DNA from: Ottelia alismoides
Taxonomy: Eukaryota; Streptophyta; Magnoliopsida; Alismatales; Hydrocharitaceae
Direction: 5' to 3'
Assembly: GCA_037367405.1 (NCBI GenBank)
Contig: JAZKJV010009780.1
Span: forward strand, 24,338 to 88,337
DNA length: 64,000 nt
Shown here: positions 57,038-64,000 of the stretch, piece by piece
How the letters are laid out: each line of letters starts with the position of its first letter
Numbering within the stretch: the stretch's first letter is position 1
Made by a program: the position numbers and the translations under genes
Notes under the pieces: model-generated
What the model saw: only the letters and a program-made list of their open reading frames with translations
What the model was told of the DNA's origin: nothing
The model's database searches: none

Positions 57038-58096
57038 GTGGCGGGTGGGGTAGGGTTAGAGTTAGGGTTCAAGAACTCCGGCCTAGGACCGTCGCTCTGA
57101 TACCATGTTGAATGGGAATGAATGAGATGCAATACCATTAACCCTAGAGCTCTCTTATATAGGAGAAAAGCTCTATGGGTAATTTACATAAAGAGGACAG
57201 AGAAAAACTACATAATAACGTTACTCTAACATTTTTTGTGCATGCTTAACTATGCAAATAAAACTAAAAAAAAACATGAATTTCTTGCTCTTCAGTATAG
57301 AGGTATGTAATCTGAAAAAAACATGATTTACTAGTTAATGATGTACCTTATGCAGGCGATATCGTGTACTGTTGACTTGAATGGTAAGGTCACTAGGGAC
57401 ATCTGATAGAACAGTCCTGCACAGTTAAATGTAACATACTCTTAAATATTTATTCAGCTATTTTAATACAAAAAAATGAAATTACGGCCACATTTCCGCA
57501 ATATATCTGAATTACATTTGAGACAACCAGTCTCATATTTAATCCTATTCTCCTGCCTATTTAGATTGCTTTATACCATTTGCATATGAAGTCGAGGAGT
57601 ACTAAATTTGTCTTTCCTTTCTCTTATGCTTTACACGTTCCCGACCGCCTTCCTCGCCATCATAATTTGACTTTCTATATCAGTGACTACTTACTGACAG
57701 CATCTTCATAGTTGCCAACAAAAACACAGGGTACCCTCTATAAGCAGTTCTATAATAGCTGAGTATGAGTGTTCCATCTGAACGACGTGGTTTAATTGTT
57801 ACATCTCCGATAAATAAAAACCTGTGTGAGACGATTATTTTCTACTACTACAGGAAATATGTGATGTCCCTTGTCTCAGAGCTTGTGACACATGTACTTC
57901 AATGACTCACTAGCATTGTTGGGTTTCTACTAATATTGGGTTAATGGTTCTTGAGTATTTAAGCAAAGTGCACATATCTGAGATGAACCTCTGGTCAAAA
58001 GGTTTATGGGATGTTCCACACCCATGTAGAAACGTACCTTGATGCCTCTTCGGTGTAGAATGTATCGGGGAGGATCCCTATTTTCATGTACTTCAT
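48885..58096 (-). CDS. BTB/POZ-NPH3 domain protein, five exons, copia element in intron 2
   Basis: The joined exons (minus strand) are 58096-58038, 57416-57347, 50682-50281, 50205-49474 and 49295-48885. They sum to 1,674 nt, or 557 residues plus TAG. Every junction is GT-AG and the frame is preserved throughout. The start MKYMKIGILPDTFYTEE and then SDVPSDLTIQVNSTRYRLHK and FPLLLKCGLLQRVC form the BTB N-terminus; FELCAKFCYG closes it. Exons 4-5 form the NPH3 domain (DWWTEDISDLDFEVF, LPPQ-like LLPQLIGEALHVYA, RMLDCRKLS, LPLRTVIQVLY). NPH3-family proteins are substrate adaptors of CUL3 E3 ligases in phototropism, auxin transport and organogenesis. The exact ortholog is not assigned. Confidence 0.9.
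49474..50205 (-). CDS. NPH3 gene exon 4
   Basis: This 732 nt exon begins GTTAATTGGTCTTACACA after a CATGTAG acceptor and ends ATTTACCTTAAG before GTAGGG. It holds the first two thirds of the NPH3 domain, including YTYTRPGYD, DWWTEDISDLDFE, IGEALHVYACKHL and AEILDSCLQ. It is in frame with exons 3 and 5. Confidence 0.9.
50281..50682 (-). CDS. NPH3 gene exon 3
   Basis: This 402 nt exon codes for the BTB core and linker: FPLLLKCGLLQRVCSDSD, VQLHNIPGGQQAFELCAKFC, LSARNFVPVVCAAKFLRMTE and LHGWKDSI. The acceptor is TAACTGTAG. The donor GTTCGC is weaker than the others, and intron 3 is only 75 bp, but the frame and family alignment support this boundary. Confidence 0.88.
51966..51970. repeat. target-site duplication, left copy
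   Basis: TTTTT directly precedes the copia LTR; the matching TTTTT follows the other LTR at 57232-57236. It is low complexity and so only moderately informative. Confidence 0.6.
51971..52096 (-). repeat. 3' LTR of the intact copia element
   Basis: 126 bp, TGTTGAATGGG to CTCTAACA on the + strand; the minus-strand TATA-like ATATAAGAG lies near 52020. Differs from the other LTR at three sites. Confidence 0.93.
52104..56357 (-). CDS. copia gag-pol polyprotein (intact)
   Basis: The 1,417-residue frame has no stop. Gag fills about residues 1-265 with a CCHC knuckle at 246-259 (CTYC..GHTEETC). The protease active site is DSGA at 342-345. The pre-integrase zinc region has HLRFGH and CDAC (471-500), and the integrase triad is Asp528, Asp591 and Glu627. 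A Pro-rich linker with runs of proline spans about 770-800. RT (about 930-1180) has an intact YVDD at 1100-1103, and RNase H starts with YADADYAG near 1261 and ends DMFTKAL. All catalytic residues that I can place are present, so the protein could support transposition. Confidence 0.95.
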   Translation of the reverse strand: MSDNKVDFPSLGAFKGPAPVVKMDGTNYELWAMQFMCLMQCNGKKHILTQEEPVDKSGVNASWEADDAYARVWLSDTVSMEIANDILSQPTAKAMWDILAATYSPAKNESKILQLQHDIFTSKQNGRPLHTLYTSLRGMFEKLHGYIPLTATPEQLKAYMDSVMTGVFLAALDPEYDASRAQILTYATIPPMEEAYRRLSRLSISHGGVPTPSAMASSRGRGGYSHFRGRGGRGRGGGNKPPRQSCTYCRRTGHTEETCYSKHGFPTTTARVAEQAQQEGGPSLVPDQRFEELVARLREIMPGQGSASTSGSSEIAGSASYSGTMYALTSSYSADLSEWIMDSGASHHLCGDKKQFDDFIATQTGRSVVIADGTHSPITDQGEVQLTPGIRLQNVLYAPNFSMNLLSISQITKDLHCRAIFDPSALVFQDILTGRVIGTGREQGGLYKLVQSSYAGVSSMKAGSVSPYTWHLRFGHLPLQKMVHILPQISPRSTFQCDACQLGKHHRSSFQSHKGSSRYGLFELLHFDIWGPSRVPDLQGHRFYLVAVDEFSRLSWVFLLKNKSDATHVIQSFIIEIKNIFSARVKFIRSDNALELCSAHISKFLMSHGIVHQTSCAYTSQQNGVAERKHRHLLDITRTLLIQSCAPHSFWGDAVLTACYLVNRMPSSVLGDKIMFLTAFPEKDLFSLTPRVFGSVAFVHCFSPGLDKLSPRAVKCVFVGYSKTQKGYRCFDPVRQRYYVSVDVTFFESIMYFSPTGDRLTHSEEGDDIYVPPPPSVPSSTLLTPPPPQPIPPPPPPPPATGFYPQVYQRRPSAYVPPPSSSTPEVCTEHLRTTNGICDLHVQMDVQVTDDSTTPVDDLDIPITFRRQKRARTLNPKYGMDFASQGSLERLSPDFRHFVVGLSTVEIPRSYQEALQSGPWCLAMEEEMAALQSSGTWSVVQLPPGASVVGSKWVFTIKHRPDGTVDRYKARLVARGFTQTYGVDYQETFSPVARHSTLRILIVVAVVRDWPLFQLDVTNAFLYGDLQEEVYMQQPPGFAAKGESGMVCRLHKAIYGLKQSPRAWFQKLSELIEKRGFVRSTADHTLFVKRDQRGTVIILVYVDDIIITGSNEQGIRAAKEFLSEQFVMKDLGTLRYFLGLEFARNKQGMVMTQRKYVTDLLSETGMAGCRPAATPMDSNVKLYDDDSEEVDKRRYRELVGKLLYVTITRSDIAFAVNRVGQFMEQPRQAHMNALFMILRYLKSSPGTGLLFRRDTSISVTGYADADYAGCSNDRKSTSGFIVFVGSSPVAWKSKKQTVVARSSAESKYRAMAQGSAEMMWVKSVLTDLTIDVPLPMHLKCDNHAALFIANNPAFNERTKHIEVDCHYTRDLIQNGLISTSHVSSGEQVADMFTKALARGPFHLCCSKLSMLDIYAPA
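56358..57093 (-). other. GC-rich repetitive 5' leader of the intact copia element
   Basis: The 736 bp between the LTR/PBS and the gag start is GC-rich, with GGCGAGAGGCTCCAGGCG-type units repeated between about 56690 and 56790 and a (GA)n run at 56985-57033. A 156-codon ORF (56902-56432) reads through it with repeated GASRL units; repeats alone could keep it open, so coding is doubtful. Confidence 0.7.
57094..57105 (-). promoter_or_regulatory. primer binding site of the intact copia element
   Basis: The minus strand reads TGGTATCAGAGC immediately after the LTR end, matching the tRNA-iMet 3' end. Confidence 0.9.
57106..57231 (-). repeat. 5' LTR of the intact copia element
   Basis: 126 bp, same borders as the other copy; followed by TTTTT at 57232-57236, matching the left flank. 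Confidence 0.93.
57347..57416 (-). CDS. NPH3 gene exon 2
   Basis: This 70 nt exon follows a TGTGCAG acceptor and completes an Arg codon split 2+1 with exon 1. It codes for TVLSDVPSDLTIQVNSTRYR and LHK, the family's BTB start, and ends AAG before GTACAT. It is missed by simple ORF calling because it is short. Confidence 0.88.
58038..58096 (-). CDS. NPH3 gene exon 1 (start)
   Basis: ATG at 58096 in the context CAAGAAATGAAG; the exon codes for MKYMKIGILPDTFYTEEAS and ends AG before GTACGT. It matches the usual NPH3-family N-terminus in sequence and length. Intron 1 (57417-58037, 621 bp) follows. Confidence 0.85.
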
Positions 58097-59105
58097 TTCT
58101 TGGTGTTGCTTCCTCAGCTTGTAGATTCCGAGGACATTTCCTACCTGTTGTTGTCGGCCCTTTTAGTTAATTGCAAGAAAGCAAAATCAATTTCACAACA
58201 TAAAATCCTCAACTCTTTTGGAGAATTCAATAACGTGAAGTGATTTTCAAGATTTTGATACCTAGTTAGGTTAGTCTTCTTGCATTATATTGGTTGATTT
58301 GATGTTATTGCATGCCAAGTAAAAATATGTTCAAGTAAAACATCCTGATAACTTTCCTTAAAAAGTCCCAACGAATTCAGTCTCCATTGCTAATGCTAAT
58401 CAAAGGAGTTTATATAATAAAATAATACGTTGACTCGTTTGGATAGTTTATTAATCATTGCTACATCAACGACAAGTACAACAACATATTTGACCTATGG
58501 TAATGAATAACTTAATAGCAACAATTACAACAACATATTTGTTGTCGTATCTTCTTATATTAAGTATACAAGGGAATATAATTTGTCGTATCGTATTCAT
58601 TGCTATATTGTTAGCAATGTATCATGATTTGTTTCTTTACTCTTTAATTAACATTGATTGGTACAAACTTTAACCACAAAATCATGTAATCGTCCTTATT
58701 TGAAATTTTAGCACCAAACATGACTTTCATTATAAGTTAACATTAAAAAATGTGACAATGGATATAGAGATCAACACAAAAAAATATCAACATGCGATCG
58801 TTGTTTTAATGATCGATTGCGTTTTTAGCTGCAGATTTGCGAGGCATTACATAAACAAAATTTGTTCTCACCATAGTTGTGGGAACGAATATATTAGGCC
58901 ACAACTCTTTTGCTACTGTACTTTTTGACAATGCATTTTATACTATGGTTGAATTATCATTAATCAAAGCCTTTTGTTGTTATAATTACGAAATCCGATG
59001 CTCTCTTATCGTTACTACAACATTATTTTGAAATATCTATAATTTTGTTTTCTATTATTACTTTCTTTTTCAATTGATTAGTAACATTATTTCAGTTGAA
59101 TGTAA
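58097..59105. other. 5' flank of the NPH3 gene
   Basis: It should hold the leader and promoter. An AACAGGTAGGAAATG sequence on the minus strand near 58145 could be a leader splice donor. Further up, ACAACAACATATTTG is directly repeated (58479 and 58529) with TTGTCGTATC words nearby. No core promoter could be fixed. Confidence 0.45.
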
Positions 59106-59432
59106 ATGGGAAAAAAGGGAATGTTGGCTCCTCCCGTCTTATTTTTCGATGTTTTTTTTTCAAAAATAAAGCACATATTTTCATCATTATATCCCTATAA
59201 TATGTCATCCAATTTCGTCTAAAACAGAGACTCCTATACCTTCCATTAGAACATGTAATTCTAATAGTCTTAGAATTGCCGTAATAGACATGTTCTAAAT
59301 GAAGGGCATACATGTCTCTGTTTTTGATGAAACTAAAATGATCTATTAAAGAGATATAATGATGAAAACACATGACTTTATTTTAAAAAAAAAGCCAAAA
59401 AATGTGGCGGGAGCAGCCCCATTGAACCCATG
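59106..59432. mobile_element. F1f: diverged full-length F1 foldback element
   Basis: Both arms are recognisable: CATTATATCCCTATAATATG, TTTCGTCTAAAACAGAGACT and the inverted TCTCTGTTTTTGATGAAACT, AGATATAATGATGAAAACA, ending in GGCGGGAGCAGCCCC. The inner spacer has TAATAGTCTTAGAATTGCCG. Unlike the other copies it is not bounded by TA runs, perhaps because they decayed. Confidence 0.75.
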
Positions 59433-60584
59433 TAAATATATCCCATATTAAGTTAATTTAATATATATTAAAGTTATTCAAGAAAACTAGATATTCCGTT
59501 TGCCAAGACAAATTTATTTTGTATTGAGAGGTAAACATTTTATTCATTGTCAACTTTGAAGATATAAGAACAACTTTCCTAAATTTTTTTAAAAAATGTT
59601 TATTTTATTATGAGATAGGTCATTTGGTGGGCCTTTTTGGGAAGTGGATCCGTAGAATGCCAACAACTATTAGTGGAATCCAAGTCAACCAAGATTTGCA
59701 TGTGGGTGAAATAAAAAGAGAGAATTATTCACTGGTCACCATTTAATGGACCAGAATTCAAATCCTACGTTCGGAAAGGCATGATTGATCTTGCCTACAA
59801 TTCGCATATTCGGTAGGTCAGATATTATGATTTCGTTTCTCGTCAATATAATCAATTTGGGTCGAATAAGAAGATAAATATCTGATTTTAATTCGATGCA
59901 TTCATTCGGATTCCATGAAGTATTCTGACGATTATTGATGTCCAGTATGCTTTTATGTTTTTTCTGTTCCGATTTAAGGTGTTGTAAGAGCAAAAAATAA
60001 TATTGGAATGTATTAAAATTCTCGTGATTAATCTTCCAAAAGTCTTGATATCTGGTGATCCTTTCGTTAAATCTACGATAATTAGTACGAAAATCACATT
60101 CTTATATAGCAAATGATAGCACGAATGTTAATCTCACCTCTCAAAGAAAAAGAAACTCCAGTACCGATCGAGCCACATCCGAACAAGATGATGCAACAAA
60201 TCGGAGTTATAGTAATCAATATATAGTTTGAAGATTCGTTGTTGTATCTTCGATTTATAAAATTAAATATTATTTATTACAAAACTGTATATTTGAGAAC
60301 ATAAATAAGGACATTGTTTCTATAAAAATAACAAAAGGAAATAATGTGAAGTGTTCTAGAATTGTACTCCATTATCAATGTCTTGACATTGTGTTCTTTC
60401 ATCAATGGTTTGATAAGAGATTATTCCACTTAATTAAAGCTTATTCTCTACTAGGACATTTGGGGATGGATAATGATTAAATAGTGATGATTTTATTTTC
60501 CTTGCTTGGTTGATTTGAACTTTAAGAAAGAAACGGAGGTTAGTGAACTGAGTGCCTTGTCATACCATAGTTTATTTCGAGAGA
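59433..60584 (-). other. intergenic with unidentified open frames
   Basis: Two overlapping minus-strand frames (60112-59888 and 59993-59736, 74 and 85 codons) look protein-like (VIFVLIIVDLTKGSPDIKTF; NPNECIELKSDIYLLIRPKL) and could be one frameshifted old coding region. I do not recognise the family. The rest is AT-rich without features. Confidence 0.4.
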
Positions 60585-61036
60585 CACACAAAAAAAATTG
60601 AGTTATAGTGACGGTTTTTTCAAAATCCTTCACTAAATTAGCCGTTGTTAAATATATAACGATGATATTATTCGTTGTGAAATGATTTTTCGTACTCGAA
60701 ATTAGCGAGAATATCATATATATCGTTATATCGAATTCAATGTTCCATATAGCGACGATTATTCCTTACTATTTTTTAAACTTCTAATTAATCGTTGTTA
60801 AATTTTGAACTAAAAAATAGCGACGATTAGTAGATATTTTGAAAAATAGCAACGGATAAAAGTCGCTATATGGACGGTTGCTAATGATATAACGAAAGAT
60901 ATGATATCCGTCGCTAATTTCGAGTACAAAAACTCATTCTGCAACGAATAATATCATCATTATATATTTAACGACGGTTAATTTAGTGACGGATTTTGAA
61001 AAAAAAACGTCATTATAGCTCAATTATGTTGTACTG
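60585..61036. mobile_element. foldback element with CACTA-like ends
   Basis: Two arms of about 120 bp (60590-60715 and 60900-61028) match in inverted orientation: TTGAGTTATAGTGACGG, TTTTCAAAATCC, ATATATAACGATGATATTAT and TCGAAATTAGCGA. The right end read inward is CAGTACAACATAATTGAG, close to a CACTA terminus; the left end is degraded. The centre has TAGCGACGATTA-type words. It has no coding sequence. Confidence 0.7.
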
Positions 61037-64000
61037 ACAATTTCATTATTTAAAGTAATAGTGATAGATTATCCCTCATCAAGTGCTCCCTCGACAAAAA
61101 CATGCGATGGTTTGATGAAAAAGAATGGAATGCAGTTAGGTTATTCTAAATAGCACCAAATCAAAGTTTCCCATTTGAAAGGACAATAGAGAGTTGCAAC
61201 TCTCTCCATTAAAGAAAAGAGTTATAAACACTGCAAATAAGTTGTGATGATTTTTTTTCGAAATCTGTCATTATATATAGATTGTTGTTAAATATGTATC
61301 AATTAATATAATTTTTGAAATGGACTAAGAATTAGAGGGCACAACTAAAAAGCCTTGATGGAATGAGTTTGCTATTCAATATTTGACTGAATTTGCTATT
61401 CAAAAATTTGCAAGAAGACGAAGGTAGAGGAATAGGGTGACCCTGGTAAGAAAAACTCCAAAACTATTAAAAATACAACTGATATGTAAGCCTCTGTTAT
61501 CACTTTTTTTTCGAACCCTGGTCCTTTAAAGTGGGAGCCACTGCTTCTACCACCAGACCATTAGAGGGGTTCCTGTTATCACTTTTTTGTTGTCCTTGTT
61601 TTTTGGATACAATCCGATCCTTTCCTGTGGTAGCTACATCCACTGATGGCACATTCTTCGCTAGCTTCGCACCACCACGTGTCTGTTCATTGATTTCTGC
61701 AGCTAACTCATTTCTAAATAAACTTCATGGCATAAGACATTGAGTCATTGAAAGTGAATTTATCGTCTACGCAAGGTCTACATTTCTCTTGCTCTTCATT
61801 ATCATTTTGACCTCAATAAAAAAAAAGCCTAATGAAAAATGAATCTCTCTTCCTGGAAACTCTAGCGTGACAAGTGAACTGCTCTTCGAATATCATACCC
61901 TTACTATATGTTGGTGATTATACATATAACAAGGCTTCTCTGTAGCTATTTTTTCAAATTTGAACTAATTGTGGCTAATTGTTTTGCTGACTGAGGTTGA
62001 ATGTCTAAGAAACTATCTTAACCAAATTTCTCAAAACCTTGATTGCATAAGATTGACATCAATCACGACACTATTGTTATCAATTGGCGTGGAATGTGCT
62101 AGTGGATAAGTACACACAGTAGGATTATGGATCATTACACATGGGATTGCCTTCTTGTTACCCATTAACAAAGTTTCTATTGGCATCATAACAAACAAAG
62201 AGGGTCCATGCATGCATACTTTAGTGGGAATCTTTGTCTGAAGAAAGGACCAACATCCACCAAGGAAACAAATGATAGATCCAAAGAGGAGCATGTTGGC
62301 TACTCAAATCTAGAGAGAGAGAGAGAGAGAGGTTGTGGTGAAAGAAGGGGCAAAAGGCTAAACAAGTGGGTGCTTGAGAGATTGCACTGTGATCGTGGGC
62401 GATCACTTCCACTTTACACACACACAAGGTGCTTGATACATGTCTAGATACCACATGGATATGAAAAATACAGTACCGTATCATTGAAGGTGGATACATA
62501 TGTGAATATCACTGAAAGTGGATACATATATGAATACTTGCTAGTGAGAAATAGACAATCACTCGAGCGATACACATTATTCATGGGATAAGCAATGCCC
62601 AAAACATCACTTTACTATAATGTTCAACTTGCCTAATTAATTGAAGAAAACAAATAGGGTGGGCAGGCAGTAGAAGCCTGGACGAAGAGAAATTAGGGTT
62701 GGATTTATACAGACTTTTTTTGTTTAACTAATATGTATAACAGTGCATACATAAGTCGGTATGTATGTACATGGATTCATATCGATCATAGTTTTCAATT
62801 AGTATCTGTCAAAAAAGTATAAAATCTCCATCAAAATTTTAATAACTAACGTACATAATTCACAGTACAAGAAAAAAAAAACTCGTGTAAATGTGCTCAT
62901 GGAGTTTCTATCAACATATGTAACGAATATTATATTGATTTCCATTGCTACAGAAAGTGCAAACTTTCCGGACGAAAAAATTCATTGATAAACCATTATG
63001 AAGAAAAAATGTTTTAGCAGCAATATGCGGCATCCGATTTTTTTTAGTTAAGGCAGTAAACTATTAACTTGAGATGATTTAAGTTCCGCAAAAATCGGTG
63101 CTAAAGGTTGGGTAGTGAAAAAGTTGTATATACAATGTATTCGTTATTATACTTAACAAATCCATGCCTAAAATACCTTGGACCTTATGGTCGTGAGTAA
63201 AAATTATAATATGTTTCTAAATTTTTCATTGCTGCAATTTAGTCGTTGCTAGAATATACTTTCATACACGTATATATACATATATATCTTTGGTAAAACG
63301 GGTGATATCACACAAGGATATGGATATATTTCTATCCGTTAGTATCCTGCTTGCTGAGCAATATTAATGAATGAATACGCATACCTCATAAGCAATTCAT
63401 TCGGCACTTGTTCCCCCCAATTAATATGATTTCATCCTAATTAATTGCAGCACCTGGAAGAAAAAGAAGAAGAAGAAGCTTGAACATCATATCATCTTTG
63501 GTATTAATTCATCTACAAGGCGAAAATAAACGCTCCCTAAGTCTGAACTTGAAGTCATGACAGATCTGGGTATAATATATACATTTCAGTTTGGTATATA
63601 AAATGCCTCGAGAACAACCATTTGGAACTTAGAAAGTGACATGAGCACCTTTTCCTACCGTTGATAACTTTAGTTTTTAGCATCAAAGAGAGCTTTTTCC
63701 TTTGGAAGAAAAATAGACAAGACATCTGCTCCCCATCCTCGAAATTATAACCTCATGATCTAGTTATTTTTACTTGAGATTATGACAAAGAATTAACTAT
63801 TTTTTCCAGTCTCTGGTTCACAAACATGAACTGGAAAGCAAAGGAAACCCCCTCTGAATCCTTCCCTTTTCATATTTTTTATACGCAGATTTCCATAATT
63901 TTCTGAAAACACAGAAAATGTATCGAAGTAGAAAGCACGAAGAGATTATCCCATAAACATCAGCAAAAAAAATTAACAATAAAAAAAGGAGCCCCCATGA
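61037..64000. other. intergenic, no gene recognised
   Basis: ORFs of 60-92 codons show no known domain. A (GA)n run lies at 62311-62331 and a near-direct repeat (GTGGATACATATGTGAATA / GTGGATACATATATGAATA) at about 62489 and 62519. A (GAA)n run is at 63461-63477. No tRNA, rRNA or clear transposon end was found. Confidence 0.5.

Larger units (their letters stand above)
51971..57231 (-). mobile_element. complete, probably autonomous Ty1-copia element with very short LTRs
   Basis: Two 126 bp LTRs (51971-52096 and 57106-57231) differ at three positions by eye (about 2.4%). The + strand reads TGTTG...TAACA. On the minus strand a primer binding site for tRNA-iMet directly follows the 5' LTR, a polypurine tract (TTGAGGGGGAG) precedes the 3' LTR, and one uninterrupted 1,417-codon gag-pol frame lies between. 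The LTRs are nearly as short as those of rice Tos17. It sits in sense orientation inside intron 2 of the NPH3 gene and could affect splicing or polyadenylation. Confidence 0.95.
50683..57346 (-). other. intron 2 of the NPH3 gene (6.66 kb)
   Basis: It begins GTACATCATT at 57346 and ends TTAACTGTAG at 50683. Most of it is the copia element 51971-57231, in the same orientation as the gene. The remaining 1.29 kb (50683-51970) shows no gene; without the element the intron would be about 1.4 kb. Confidence 0.85.

Noticed and set aside
62031..62294. 87-codon minus-strand ORF
   Set aside because: Protein-like composition but no recognised domain and no splice sites that extend it.
62863..63190. Possible CACTA end (CAGTACAAGAAAAAA)
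   Set aside because: No matching inverted end was found within a few hundred bases.

Overview
This window reads as nuclear DNA of a flowering plant. The evidence is GT-AG introns, a plant-specific NPH3/BTB gene, a XERICO/RHA2-type RING-H2 gene, AT-rich intergenic DNA, and several layers of plant-type transposons (Ty1-copia, a Tekay-like Ty3-gypsy LTR, hAT, CACTA, Tourist-like and foldback elements). I cannot name the species. Only two ordinary host genes are supported by the sequence. They converge at about 48.3-48.9 kb: a single-coding-exon RING-H2 gene on the + strand (CDS 47844-48314, with an intron in its 5'UTR) and a five-exon NPH3/BTB gene on the - strand (48885-58096). Intron 2 of the NPH3 gene is about 6.7 kb long because it contains a young, apparently intact 5.26 kb copia element.

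Layout. 1-5495 holds the 3' part of a dead copia element with its 3' LTR. 6680-11885 is a chain of palindromic elements separated by (TA)n arrays. The largest member (about 7882-11647) has long inverted arms packed with TTTGTAA/TTACAAA words and carries fragments of a thylakoidal processing (type I signal) peptidase gene. 12295-12603 is a small CACTA element. 13376-14485 holds further foldback copies. 15740-16055 is a CCATGG-rich degenerate repeat. 16739-32618 is a nested block: copia A (-) carries a TRIM-like element in its 3' LTR and is split by copia B (+), which itself carries a gypsy solo LTR (C). 36500-43169 is a head-to-head pair of decayed copia elements joined at a single LTR. 43888-44015 is a Tourist-like MITE. 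44083-46224 is a hAT element with a perfect 8 bp target duplication that carries a tonoplast monosaccharide transporter fragment and ends about 230 bp from the TATA box of the RING gene. 46.4-58.1 kb holds the two host genes. 58.1-64 kb is gene-poor and contains two more foldback-type elements.

The most unusual structure is the TA-microsatellite-bounded chain. At least four unrelated palindromic element types begin and end at (TA)n tracts. This resembles the micron class of mobile microsatellite-flanked elements reported from rice, but here the units are foldbacks, they are chained, and one has captured host exons. All calls come from reading the sequence; no database search or alignment program was run, and element boundaries without a target-site duplication are approximate.
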